50,988 bases of DNA from UMGS1601 sp900553335 (GCA_937920725.1 CALEUW010000023.1:1-50988), one strand, 5' to 3'. Positions 41,721-49,680 are shown, counted from the first letter of the stretch. The notes: generated from the sequence alone by a model not told the origin. Numbers and translations are program-made.

Positions 41721-41749
41721 ATATTACATCAAATTCATACATATATCAA
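41721..41749 (-). promoter_or_regulatory. Promoter of the aldolase gene
   Basis: On the minus strand TTGATA (41749-41744), 17-nt spacer, TAATAT (41726-41721), about 95 nt before the start codon. Confidence 0.55.
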
Positions 41750-41851
41750 GGCTTTTTTGGCGATTTTAAAATTTATTCACAATTATTTAATGCTTGATTA
41801 AAAATGAACGGATTGAGGTATGCACCGTATGATTATCAGCAAAGCAGTTGG

Positions 41852-41881
41852 TTACACCTAAATCCGGTTTTTAAATATAAT
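41852..41881 (+). promoter_or_regulatory. Promoter of the holin cassette
   Basis: TTACAC (41852-41857), 18-nt spacer, TATAAT (41876-41881). It leaves a leader of about 128 nt before the first gene. Confidence 0.5.
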
Positions 41882-41931
41882 ATATTAATGGTATGTAAAC
41901 GGCATTTGAACTTTTAAAGCATTGTTGCATC

Positions 41932-41983
41932 TTGTCATGCAATATATGAGCTGATTTTAGCTTCTTCGGAGGGGCTTTTTTTA
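41932..41983 (+). terminator. Leader hairpin and attenuator-like terminator
   Basis: A first hairpin TTGCAT-CTTGTC-ATGCAA is followed by AGCTTCT (41959-41965), loop TCGG, AGGGGCT (41970-41976) and a T-run: an intrinsic terminator between promoter and first gene. It would yield a short RNA of about 95 nt or attenuate the holin genes. Confidence 0.55.
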
Positions 41984-42016
41984 GCAGATATTTAAGTGTA
42001 AAAGGAGGTTTAAGGT

Positions 42017-42334
42017 TTGGAATTTATATTAAGTCTTATCGGAGAGATCGTATTGACGGGAACAATTGCCGTTTTATCTTACAGCTATAAGAGAATATCG
42101 CGAAAGCTTTCCGAGCAGGAAAAACTAAAGGACGGTGTTGTAGCAATTTTACAGGATAGAATACTTTCCATAGGAACAGCTCTTATAGCAAAAGGTGAGG
42201 TAAGCATAAGCGAGCTGAGAAATTTTGAAAATTTATACAGCGTTTATCATTCTCTTGGCGGAAACTCAACAGGAACAGAGATTTTCAATCGTGTGAAAGG
42301 CATGGATATATTATCAAACGAAACAGGGTTTTAA
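42017..42334 (+). CDS. Small membrane protein upstream of the holin
   Basis: 105 aa from TTG with a perfect AAAGGAGG site. One N-terminal membrane helix (about residues 3-22, ILSLIGEIVLTGTIAVLSYS) is followed by a basic and then helical segment (KRISRKLSEQEKLKDGVVA). The protein is not recognised. Similar short proteins are found beside holins in Clostridia prophages, so it may be a holin partner or antiholin. Gap of 27 nt to the holin gene. Confidence 0.6.
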   Translation: MEFILSLIGEIVLTGTIAVLSYSYKRISRKLSEQEKLKDGVVAILQDRILSIGTALIAKGEVSISELRNFENLYSVYHSLGGNSTGTEIFNRVKGMDILSNETGF

Positions 42335-42361
42335 GACAATCAAATTAACAGGAGGTAAACT

Positions 42362-42661
42362 ATGGATATTTCAAATTTAGTGACAGTTGTACCGATAGTG
42401 GTAATTTGTTATTTTATGGGTATAGGAGCTAAAGCATTTAAACTTAAAAGTAGATTTATACCTCTTATAACAGGCTCTTGCGGGGCCGTTTTAGGGGTTT
42501 TGGGGTATTTTACTATGAGTAACTTTCCCGCAAACGATTTAGTAACGGCTATTGCAATCGGTATAATAAGCGGATTGGCATCAACAGGATTTAACGAAAC
42601 TATTAAAACTATTACAGGGAAAAATTTAAAAACGGAAAATGATAAACAGCAGACAGAATAG
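42362..42661 (+). CDS. Hol44-type phage holin (holin superfamily V)
   Basis: 99 aa, AGGAGG upstream. Three hydrophobic stretches: LVTVVPIVVICYFMGIGA (about 6-23), FIPLITGSCGAVLGVLGYF, and LVTAIAIGIISGLASTGFNE (about 60-79). The PANDLVTAIAIGIISGLAST stretch matches the Hol44 (phage holin 5_2) pattern. A charged C-tail (KTITGKNLKTENDKQQTE) is typical of holins. Holins make membrane pores for endolysins. No phage structural or lysin gene is near except a secreted 3D-domain protein with its own promoter and signal peptide downstream. Confidence 0.75.
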   Translation: MDISNLVTVVPIVVICYFMGIGAKAFKLKSRFIPLITGSCGAVLGVLGYFTMSNFPANDLVTAIAIGIISGLASTGFNETIKTITGKNLKTENDKQQTE

Positions 42662-42673
42662 TCTGCTGTTTTA
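42644..42673 (+). terminator. Terminator overlapping the holin stop
   Basis: AAACAGCAGAC (42644-42654) pairs perfectly with GTCTGCTGTTT (42661-42671). The T-run is moderate (TTTTAG). Confidence 0.7.
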
Positions 42674-42882
42674 GCGTGGCAGATTTGCCGTACCACACAC
42701 CCACAGGACAAATGCACTCACTTTGATAGCTTCGCTCATTTCGCTTTGCGGTTTCCCTTAGATACCCCTTTTTCATCGAAAAGCGGGTTGTACCGCTGAT
42801 TTTCTCTCAGGTTATCTCTGCATCAGCGCATGTCTGCCTACGCGGTGATATTTTAACAGTGTGTTTTTTTGACGAACTGAGG
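42674..42882. other. Non-coding stretch between two related terminators
   Basis: No ORF with ribosome site. The segment is richer in GC than nearby gaps and holds small inverted repeats (AGCGG/CCGCT at 42781-42797). It ends at a second terminator whose stem shares CAGCAG/CTGCTG with the holin terminator, so it may be an untranslated RNA or a decayed duplicate of the cassette end. Confidence 0.35.
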
Positions 42883-42914
42883 ACAGCAGCTAATAATAGG
42901 CTGCTGTTTTTTTG
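42883..42914 (+). terminator. Strong isolated terminator
   Basis: ACAGCAGC (42883-42890) pairs with GCTGCTGT (42900-42907), then seven T. No gene lies immediately upstream. Confidence 0.8.
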
Positions 42915-43072
42915 TTATACAAACATAGTATGATTTTTAACTCTATAAACAAATTAACTAATTGTTCATATATAGTTGGTAAATGATTACAAAACAGCGA
43001 GCGCTTTTTTAGAATAAATCGTTCAAATAGCACCTCAAATATTAAAATTTGGTTAATAAACCTTGGTTTTGC

Positions 43073-43101
43073 TTGACAGTCGATAACGAAAGTGTTACAA
43101 T
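43073..43101 (+). promoter_or_regulatory. Promoter of the Fn3-3D protein gene
   Basis: TTGACA (43073-43078), 17-nt spacer, TACAAT (43096-43101). Confidence 0.75.
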
Positions 43102-43113
43102 TCTTGGCAAATG

Positions 43114-43130
43114 GTTACAAATTAATTACA
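43114..43130 (-). promoter_or_regulatory. WalR-like box downstream of the promoter
   Basis: On the minus strand TGTAAT-TAATT-TGTAAC, an exact match to the WalR (YycF) consensus TGTWAH-N5-TGTWAH known from Bacillus and Staphylococcus. It lies just downstream of the -10. Confidence 0.5.
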
Positions 43131-43150
43131 AAACCAGAAAGGGTGGCTAT

Positions 43151-45154
43151 ATGCTGAAAAAAATAGTAACAGTTGGACTTGTAACATTATCTGCTGCAGT
43201 GGTTGCTTTAGCGGTTTTCGTTTTAAATGCATCTGCTGAACAGCACAACGGATATGTAAAGGATATTGATACTACTTCTGCCAGCGCAACAGTAACATTA
43301 ACAGATACAGGATCAAAAAGCTACAGCATTTTATATTCGGAAAACAGAGATTTTTCACAAGCTGAAACGGCAACAAGCAATGAAGAGGTTATTACCGTTT
43401 ACGGATTAAAGCCTGATACAACATATTATTTTAAGGCTTTAGGTTCAATGCAAAAATTGTCTAAAACGGTTTCAGGCGGATATGTTGCTGCAAAGACAGA
43501 GCCTGTAGCTATTCCAAGGCTTCAGAACACATCATCGGACATTTCAAGCATTACTGTGAATTTTGAAACAGAAAGTGAAATAAGCGGATATAGAGTGAGA
43601 ATAACCGATGTCGATAAAAAGGCTTCGGGAAGAGATCTTTCAAGCTCAAAAAACTCGATAAACATAGCAAGCCTTTCGAGCGGAACGACCTATGACGTTG
43701 AGGCCTATGCATATATGAACGTGGACGGAACTAAATACTATTCTGATGCGGTTAATTTTAAAAGCGCAACAAAATCAGTAGCAAAACCTTCTGTAAAAAG
43801 CAAATCTGCGACATACGATTCGATTAAAATTGAACTGAAAAAAAGCAGTGTAAGCGGAAGTATAGTATATCTTGCGGACAATAAGAGCTATAAAAATGCA
43901 AAGAAGATTCAAGGAACAGGAACTTCTTTTAGTTTCAGCGGTCTTGCCAACAACAAGACTTACTATATTAAAGTGATAAACTATGTAACGGTCGGATCAA
44001 AGGCATATCAGTCTGCGCCGATTGAATTAACTTGCGCTACAAAAACGGTTTCGCTTGGCAAAGTAAATGTATCAAAGTCGTCAATAGGATATTCAAGTCT
44101 CAAAATCGCTTTAAACAAACAAAACGTAACAGGCTATAGAATGTGGCTTGCTGATAACAAGGAATTTAAGAATAAAAAAATAGGTGACAGTACAACAAAT
44201 CTGATCTCTTTTAAGGGACTTCAGCCGAATAAGACCTATTATATCAAAACAGCGTCGTATGTAAAAAGCGGAGGAAAGATATACTATTCCGCCTCACAGA
44301 CAACTAAATTAAAAACCGCAGCGCTTCCGACTCCTTCGGTGAAAACGAAAAACGCTGCAGAGAATACAGCATCGGTAACGTTTAAACCGGCAAAGTGTGT
44401 TAAGGGATATGCTTTTAAGGTTTCGACAGATAAGAATTTTAAGACATACAAGCTTGTTAAGGGAACAAGCACAACTCAAAAGATCACAGGGCTTAAAGCA
44501 AATACAACCTATTATGCAAGAGTTTATACTTATTTAACAGTAAACGGTAAAAACTATTATTCTATGTACGGTTCGTACAGCTTTAAAACAAAGGCATATG
44601 CTTCAGCTCCAGGCGGAGTTGCTATTACGAACGGAATGTATCAGACCTCTTGGAACACATGGGCTCCGCAGTATACTATAAGCTGGAAAAAATCAAGCGG
44701 TGCAGTGAAATATGCGGTTTATGCAAACAGCAAGCGAGGCGATGGATATAAAAAGATTGCTACTGTTTCTTCAACCAGCTATACGGTAAAAAATCCTTCC
44801 GTAGGTAATCATTATTATATCATAAAGCCTATATCATCGAGCGGAGTTGAGGGCTGCAAATCGGCAACAAAGGGAATGAGATACGTCGGTATTTTTTCAA
44901 CTACCGGATATTGTGCAGGTGCCGGCGCACGAACGGCTGACGGAAGCTACTGCGCTCCGGGGCATACTGTAGCGATGGGGAAGGCATATGCTTTCGGAAC
45001 AAAAATCAAGATCGGAAATCACACCTGTACCTACGAAGTTGAGGACAGAGGAGGTGCGGTAACAAATTCTGTTATCGACATTTATTTCAGTTCATACAGA
45101 GAGGCCTGCAACTGGGGAAGAAGATGGATTCCGGTTTATCAGATATTACTTTAA
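43151..45154 (+). CDS. Secreted Fn3-repeat protein with C-terminal 3D domain
   Basis: 667 aa from ATG 43151 (AAAGGGTGG upstream); a longer frame from 43049 would begin before the promoter. Signal peptide about 1-30, cleaved after NASA. Then about six fibronectin type III-like repeats of roughly 85-95 residues, recognised by repeated endings such as GLKPDTTYYFKAL, GLANNKTYYIKVINYVTVG, GLQPNKTYYIKTASYVKSG and GLKANTTYYARVYTYLTVN. The last 90 residues are a 3D domain (TGYCAGAGARTADG, then VEDRGGAVTNSVIDIYFSSY, ACNWG) like that of the SH3b-3D protein at 25-26 kb. Probably a secreted peptidoglycan-active enzyme; no anchor motif. Confidence 0.88.
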   Translation: MLKKIVTVGLVTLSAAVVALAVFVLNASAEQHNGYVKDIDTTSASATVTLTDTGSKSYSILYSENRDFSQAETATSNEEVITVYGLKPDTTYYFKALGSMQKLSKTVSGGYVAAKTEPVAIPRLQNTSSDISSITVNFETESEISGYRVRITDVDKKASGRDLSSSKNSINIASLSSGTTYDVEAYAYMNVDGTKYYSDAVNFKSATKSVAKPSVKSKSATYDSIKIELKKSSVSGSIVYLADNKSYKNAKKIQGTGTSFSFSGLANNKTYYIKVINYVTVGSKAYQSAPIELTCATKTVSLGKVNVSKSSIGYSSLKIALNKQNVTGYRMWLADNKEFKNKKIGDSTTNLISFKGLQPNKTYYIKTASYVKSGGKIYYSASQTTKLKTAALPTPSVKTKNAAENTASVTFKPAKCVKGYAFKVSTDKNFKTYKLVKGTSTTQKITGLKANTTYYARVYTYLTVNGKNYYSMYGSYSFKTKAYASAPGGVAITNGMYQTSWNTWAPQYTISWKKSSGAVKYAVYANSKRGDGYKKIATVSSTSYTVKNPSVGNHYYIIKPISSSGVEGCKSATKGMRYVGIFSTTGYCAGAGARTADGSYCAPGHTVAMGKAYAFGTKIKIGNHTCTYEVEDRGGAVTNSVIDIYFSSYREACNWGRRWIPVYQILL

Positions 45155-45171
45155 CAATTTGATTACTCAGA

Positions 45172-45206
45172 CAAGGAAATTGCGTTTGCAATTTCCTTGT
45201 TTTTTG
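45172..45206 (+). terminator. Terminator of the Fn3-3D gene
   Basis: CAAGGAAATTGC (45172-45183) pairs perfectly with GCAATTTCCTTG (45188-45199), followed by a run of six T. Confidence 0.9.
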
Positions 45207-45250
45207 AATATAGCTTTTAGGTTTTGGTGTTTAGTAAAACCGAAATTAAG

Positions 45251-45280
45251 CTTCTGTATGATCGCATAAGCAGAAGTTTT
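45251..45280 (+). terminator. Second hairpin before the repressor gene
   Basis: CTTCTG-TATG-ATCG-CATA-AG-CAGAAG followed by TTTT. It may be a backup terminator or a regulatory structure. Confidence 0.4.
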
Positions 45281-45297
45281 GAATAACCGATCAGCTC

Positions 45298-45326
45298 TTG
45301 AAAAAAATAAAAAAGTATGATATAAT
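45298..45326 (+). promoter_or_regulatory. Promoter of the DtxR-type repressor gene
   Basis: TTGAAA (45298-45303), 17-nt spacer, TATAAT (45321-45326). The leader is about 90 nt. Confidence 0.75.
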
Positions 45327-45365
45327 TAACTCTGCCGAAATAAGCTTTGCTTGATTTGGCCGTGG

Positions 45366-45387
45366 ATATTGCTGATTTTAGCGATAT
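45366..45387. promoter_or_regulatory. Inverted repeat in the repressor leader, possible operator
   Basis: ATATTGCT-GATTTT-AGCGATAT, near-perfect 8-bp arms, between the promoter and the start codon. It could be an autoregulatory site, but it does not resemble known DtxR or MntR boxes. Confidence 0.35.
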
Positions 45388-45420
45388 AGTAAAAAGTTTT
45401 AAAGCGAGGATGGTGTAAAG

Positions 45421-45795
45421 ATGGCGCTTCTTGAATCAGGAGAAATGTACTTAGAAACGATTTTGGTGCTTACAAGAAAGCTTGGAACGGGGAACGTCCG
45501 TTCGATTGATATTGCGACCGAATCAGGGTATTCAAAGCCGAGTGTAAGCCGTGCGGTTGGGATTTTAAAGGACGGCGGTTTTATAGAGGTTTCAGACGGA
45601 GGGTTCATTACTCTTACTGAAACGGGAAGGGAGATTGCTTCGACCATTTATGAGCGCCATGTCCTTCTTACTGATTTTTTTATCAAAATCGGTGTGGACA
45701 AAGATATTGCCGCTGCTGATGCTTGTAAGATTGAGCATTGTTTAAGTAAGGAAACATTTGCTAAGTTTAAAGAACACGTTAAGAAGCTGGATTGA
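45421..45795 (+). CDS. DtxR/MntR family metal-dependent repressor
   Basis: 124 aa. Winged helix (about 5-65; SIDIATESGYSKPSVSRAV is the recognition helix region) plus a short dimerisation/metal domain. The metal ligands look like those of DtxR, not MntR: Met9 (DtxR Met10; MntR has Asp8), Cys102 (MntR has Glu99), Glu105 and His106, with His80. By family knowledge this favours Fe(II) over Mn(II). It lacks the SH3-like third domain of DtxR. No iron or manganese transporter is adjacent; the next genes encode an ABC exporter with its own promoter. Confidence 0.85.
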   Translation: MALLESGEMYLETILVLTRKLGTGNVRSIDIATESGYSKPSVSRAVGILKDGGFIEVSDGGFITLTETGREIASTIYERHVLLTDFFIKIGVDKDIAAADACKIEHCLSKETFAKFKEHVKKLD

Positions 45796-45816
45796 AAAAA
45801 GTATCGAAATTCTTAT

Positions 45817-45854
45817 CACCTGCCGTAGATTCCCGACAGGTGTTTTTATTTTTT
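45817..45854 (+). terminator. Terminator of the repressor gene
   Basis: CACCTG (45817-45822) pairs with CAGGTG (45837-45842), followed by TTTTTATTTTTT. It lies 22 nt after the stop codon. Confidence 0.7.
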
Positions 45855-46005
45855 ATCCAAGAATGTTGTACGAATATTAACGGACTATTCGTTTTAGTAA
45901 CAATATATTTTTATTTTGGCGTAAAAAGCTTTTTGCGTTGTCAAAATGCCCTAAAAACAATAATTTATTTCGTCGAAATGACGAAGTGGTTTTTAGGAAA
46001 AACGC

Positions 46006-46035
46006 TTGACTTATACACTGAAAAACCGATATAAT
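46006..46035 (+). promoter_or_regulatory. Promoter of the ABC exporter operon
   Basis: TTGACT (46006-46011), 18-nt spacer, TATAAT (46030-46035). A leader of about 97 nt follows. Confidence 0.8.
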
Positions 46036-46066
46036 TTAAAGTAAGTATAACTAAATTGATTGAAGA

Positions 46067-46108
46067 ATGTGGGTAGGCAAAATATCCGAACACCTTGATA
46101 TTTTGTAG
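46067..46108 (+). CDS. Possible 13-codon leader peptide
   Basis: ATG to TAG encodes MWVGKISEHLDIL, with only a weak GAAGA ribosome site. The codons contain the two arms of a hairpin, CAAAATATC (46078-46086) and GATATTTTG (46097-46105). It sits between the promoter and the ABC exporter gene, where a translated leader could control downstream expression. It may be chance. Confidence 0.3.
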   Translation: MWVGKISEHLDIL

Positions 46109-46138
46109 AAGCTGCCTTTGTGGGAGAGAGTTGTTTTC

Positions 46139-47899
46139 GTGTTTCAGATAAAGTGGATATGGGAAAATCTTAAAGGGTACAGAGGAAGATTTATCTTCGC
46201 AGTAGGTTTGTCAATTGTATGTAATACGCTTATACTTGCGACTCCTATTTTATCGGCGCTTATAGTTGATAATTTTATTACTTCCGATAATGCTCTTTAT
46301 AATATAACTAATAAAAAGGGATATTTAATAGCTCTTTTGATAGCGCTGGTTGCATTTACATCGTTAAAATCTTATATTCAGTATGTATGCTGTATGTCTT
46401 ATGAGAAATCATCTCAGGGAGCAGTTTATAAAATACGCTCAAAGCTTTTTCGAAGCGTACAGAATCAGGATATGAGGTTTTATGATGAATACCGTACCGG
46501 AGATCTTATGACCAGACTCACAGGTGATCTTGACATGGTACGTCATATGATAGCATTTGTATTCAGAGGATTAGTGGAATCGCTTACGCTTTTACTGGCA
46601 GCGGTCATATACTTTTTTGCCGTAGACTGGAAAATGGCAATATGTGTTTTGGCGCTAACACCTGTGATATTTGTAATTTCTTTAAGACTTAAAAAGGTTG
46701 TTGGACCTGTATATGTAAAGCTTCGTGAAAAGCTTTCTGCAATGAACACTGCGGCTCAGGAAAATATATCCGGAAACAGGGTTGTAAAAGCTTTTGCAAG
46801 AGAAGAGTATGAAATAGAAAAATTTGACAGGATAAGTAAGGAATACGCTGACGCCAATAAGAATGCATCGCTTAAGTGGCTTCAGTATTCACCGTATCTT
46901 GAAGGACTGGCGCTTTGCTTGTCTGCCGTAATGCTTTTGTCAGGAGGACTTTTTCTTATTTTCGGAAGCATTACAATGGGAGAGTACATAGCGGTTTCAG
47001 GACTTATATGGGCGGTTACGGATCCTATGAGAAGGCTCGGAATGTATATAAACGACACGCAGAGATTTATGGCGTCGGCTATGAAGATAATTGACGTGTA
47101 TTACAAAAAGCCTATCATTAATACTCCCGATAACGCATATGCCCCTGAAAAAATTAAAGGAGGGGTAGAATTTAAAAATGTTTCATTCAAATATGACGGC
47201 GCTGATGTTTTAAGGGATATTTCTTTTGAGATCAAACCCGGGGAAACGGTTGCTATCATGGGTGAAACAGGAAGCGGAAAAACAACTCTTATAAATCTCA
47301 TTCCAAGATTTTATGATGTTTTAAAAGGAGAGGTTTTGGTAGACGGGGTAAACGTCAGAGATTATTCTCTCAAGTCACTCAGAGAGAATATATCAATAGC
47401 GACTCAGGATGTTTTTTTGTTTTCGGATACGATTGACGGCAATATCGCCTATGGAGATATGGATATGTCAGATGAGGAAGTGAAAAAATGTGCAGACCTC
47501 GCTTGTGTCAACGAGTTTATAGACAAAATGCCTGAGGGATATGACACGGTAATAGGCGAACGTGGAGTCGGGCTTTCCGGCGGACAAAAGCAGAGGATCT
47601 CGCTTGCAAGAGCAATTGCCGTCAAGCCGAGTATTTTGATTTTGGACGATACCACCTCAGCGGTTGACCTTGAAACGGAAAGCTATATTCAAAATAGCTT
47701 GCGAAGCCTTGATTTTGAGTGTACAAAGATAATTATTGCACAGAGGATTTCTTCAACAAGGGACGCTGACAAAATAATTATCTTGGAAGGCGGAAGGATA
47801 AAGGAAGTCGGAACACATAAGGAACTTTTAGAAAAAAAGGGATATTATTACGATGTGTTTATGCTCCAAAACGAAGGCCTTGAAAGGGGTGGTGAATAG
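46139..47899 (+). CDS. Heterodimeric ABC exporter, degenerate-site subunit
   Basis: 586 aa from GTG 46139, with GGGAGAGAG about 8 nt upstream (TTG 46118 is an alternative). Six-helix exporter domain about 1-320, nucleotide-binding domain about 335-586. Walker A is GETGSGKTTLINL, signature LSGGQKQRISLARA, Walker B ILILDDTTSAVD: the catalytic Glu is Asp. One degenerate half is the rule in heterodimeric exporters such as BmrC/D and TM287/288. Works with the next gene (1-nt overlap). Likely exports lipids, peptides or drugs. Confidence 0.92.
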   Translation: MFQIKWIWENLKGYRGRFIFAVGLSIVCNTLILATPILSALIVDNFITSDNALYNITNKKGYLIALLIALVAFTSLKSYIQYVCCMSYEKSSQGAVYKIRSKLFRSVQNQDMRFYDEYRTGDLMTRLTGDLDMVRHMIAFVFRGLVESLTLLLAAVIYFFAVDWKMAICVLALTPVIFVISLRLKKVVGPVYVKLREKLSAMNTAAQENISGNRVVKAFAREEYEIEKFDRISKEYADANKNASLKWLQYSPYLEGLALCLSAVMLLSGGLFLIFGSITMGEYIAVSGLIWAVTDPMRRLGMYINDTQRFMASAMKIIDVYYKKPIINTPDNAYAPEKIKGGVEFKNVSFKYDGADVLRDISFEIKPGETVAIMGETGSGKTTLINLIPRFYDVLKGEVLVDGVNVRDYSLKSLRENISIATQDVFLFSDTIDGNIAYGDMDMSDEEVKKCADLACVNEFIDKMPEGYDTVIGERGVGLSGGQKQRISLARAIAVKPSILILDDTTSAVDLETESYIQNSLRSLDFECTKIIIAQRISSTRDADKIIILEGGRIKEVGTHKELLEKKGYYYDVFMLQNEGLERGGE

Positions 47900-49680
47900 T
47901 GGCGAGAAACAAATATAATGTTGACGAAGCGCTCGAAACACCTTTTGATATAAAGCACTTAAAAAGATCGTTCGTATATATGAAAAAACACCGCAGGAAA
48001 ATGTTTTCAGCGCTTATTTTAAGCGTGCTTGCGGCGATATCCGGCCTTTTAGGTCCTATAATTACACAATATGCGCTTGACAATACTATTCCCCAAAAAA
48101 ATATTCCCGAGCTTTTACTTCTTGTAGGGCTTTTGATTGTCACTATTTTAATATCCGTTATCTTTTCAAATATACGGGCGAAGATCATGACAGTTGTTGG
48201 TCAGGATATAATTTTTGAAATACGGACTGATTTGTTCAAGCATTTGCAGGAGCTGCCGTTCGAGTATTACGATAACCGTCCGCACGGAAAAATACTTATT
48301 CGTATTGTAAATTATGTAAATTCAGTTTCTGATATGCTTTCCAATGGAATTATAAATGTTGTGCTTGAGCTTTTAAATATGTTCTTTATTTTGATATTTA
48401 TGTTTTTTGTAAACGTAAAGCTATCTCTTGTGGTTTTATCGGGAATTCCGGTTTTTGCGGTGATTATGGTTGTAATAAAAAAGTTTCAGAGAAAGGCATG
48501 GCAGCAGGTATCTAATAAAAGCTCTAATCTTAACGCATATTTACAGGAGAGCATTACAGGCGCAAGAATCACTCAGGCGTTTACAAGAGAAGAACAAAAC
48601 GCTGAGATTTTCGATTCACTTTCGGATTCCTATAGAAGCGTCTGGATGAAAGCGGTAAGGTTTTCAAATTTAGTTGCCCCTGCCGTTGACAACATCTCTA
48701 TTATAGTTCGTACCGCAATATATGCAGTAGGTCTTTTGACAATATCTCCAGCATATGTAACCCTCGGAACGATTGCTGCAATGACCAGCTATGCTTCGAG
48801 CTTTTGGCAGCCGATCATCAACTTATCAAACATCTTCAATAATTTTATAAATAACATAGCCTACTTAGAAAGAATTTTTGAAACGCTTGACGAGCCGCCG
48901 GCTATTACCGATAAAGAGGGAGCGTTTGAGCTTCCGAAAATAAAGGGAAGCGTTTCGTTTGAAAATGTTACGTTTTCGTATGAGAAGGATAAAACGGTTT
49001 TGGAGAACGTATCGTTTGAAGTAAGGCCGGGAGAAAGCATTGCTCTTGTAGGACCTACGGGAGCAGGAAAATCGACGATAGTATCTCTTATATCAAGGTT
49101 TTATGATATTGACAGCGGAAAGATCACTATTGACGGAAATGATGTTTCAGAGGTAACGCTTCACTCGCTTCGTTCCCAGATGGGAATCATGCTTCAGGAC
49201 AGCTTTATTTTCAGCGGAACTATTTTGGATAACATTCGTTACGGCAGACTTGACGCTAAGCCTGAGGAAATAAAAAAAGCGTGTGAAACGGTATGTGCAA
49301 GCGAGTTTATCGAACATATGCCGAAAGGTTATCTTACCGAAGTAAACGAGCGTGGCTCAATGCTTTCCGGCGGACAAAAACAGCTTATTTCGTTTGCAAG
49401 AACGCTTTTGTCTGATCCGAAGATCTTGATTTTGGATGAAGCGACTTCTTCTATTGATGCCCGTACGGAAAGACTTTTGCAGGAGGGACTTTTCAGGCTT
49501 ATGGAAGGAAGAACGAGTTTTGTAATAGCACACAGGCTTTCGACTATAAAAAACTGCGATAAGATAATGTATATTGATAACAAGGGAATAGTTGAGTGCG
49601 GAACGCATGATCAGCTAATTGAAAAACAAGGAGAATACTATAAGTTGTATAATTCTCAGCATGAGGAATTTGCGGTTTAG
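47899..49680 (+). CDS. Heterodimeric ABC exporter, catalytic subunit
   Basis: 593 aa from GTG overlapping the upstream TAG by one base; AAAGGGGTGG serves as ribosome site. Membrane domain about 35-335, then a complete ATPase: VGPTGAGKSTIVSLISRFY (Walker A), LSGGQKQLISFARTLL (signature) and ILILDEATSSIDARTE with the catalytic Glu, and a switch His in VIAHRLSTIK. It supplies the working hydrolysis site of the pair. The N-terminus is longer and basic (ARNKYNVDEALETPFDIKHL), as in BmrD-like subunits. No gene for a lantibiotic or other cargo is adjacent. Confidence 0.93.
   Translation: MARNKYNVDEALETPFDIKHLKRSFVYMKKHRRKMFSALILSVLAAISGLLGPIITQYALDNTIPQKNIPELLLLVGLLIVTILISVIFSNIRAKIMTVVGQDIIFEIRTDLFKHLQELPFEYYDNRPHGKILIRIVNYVNSVSDMLSNGIINVVLELLNMFFILIFMFFVNVKLSLVVLSGIPVFAVIMVVIKKFQRKAWQQVSNKSSNLNAYLQESITGARITQAFTREEQNAEIFDSLSDSYRSVWMKAVRFSNLVAPAVDNISIIVRTAIYAVGLLTISPAYVTLGTIAAMTSYASSFWQPIINLSNIFNNFINNIAYLERIFETLDEPPAITDKEGAFELPKIKGSVSFENVTFSYEKDKTVLENVSFEVRPGESIALVGPTGAGKSTIVSLISRFYDIDSGKITIDGNDVSEVTLHSLRSQMGIMLQDSFIFSGTILDNIRYGRLDAKPEEIKKACETVCASEFIEHMPKGYLTEVNERGSMLSGGQKQLISFARTLLSDPKILILDEATSSIDARTERLLQEGLFRLMEGRTSFVIAHRLSTIKNCDKIMYIDNKGIVECGTHDQLIEKQGEYYKLYNSQHEEFAV

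Noticed and set aside
43020..45420. Holin plus 3D protein as one phage lysis cassette
   Set aside because: The 3D protein has a Sec signal peptide, Fn3 repeats and its own promoter, and two terminators separate it from the holin, so it is not an endolysin of the cassette.
45792..46034. 80-codon open frame after the DtxR-type gene
   Set aside because: It contains the terminator at 45817-45854 and the -35 of the exporter promoter; composition is poor and no family is recognisable.
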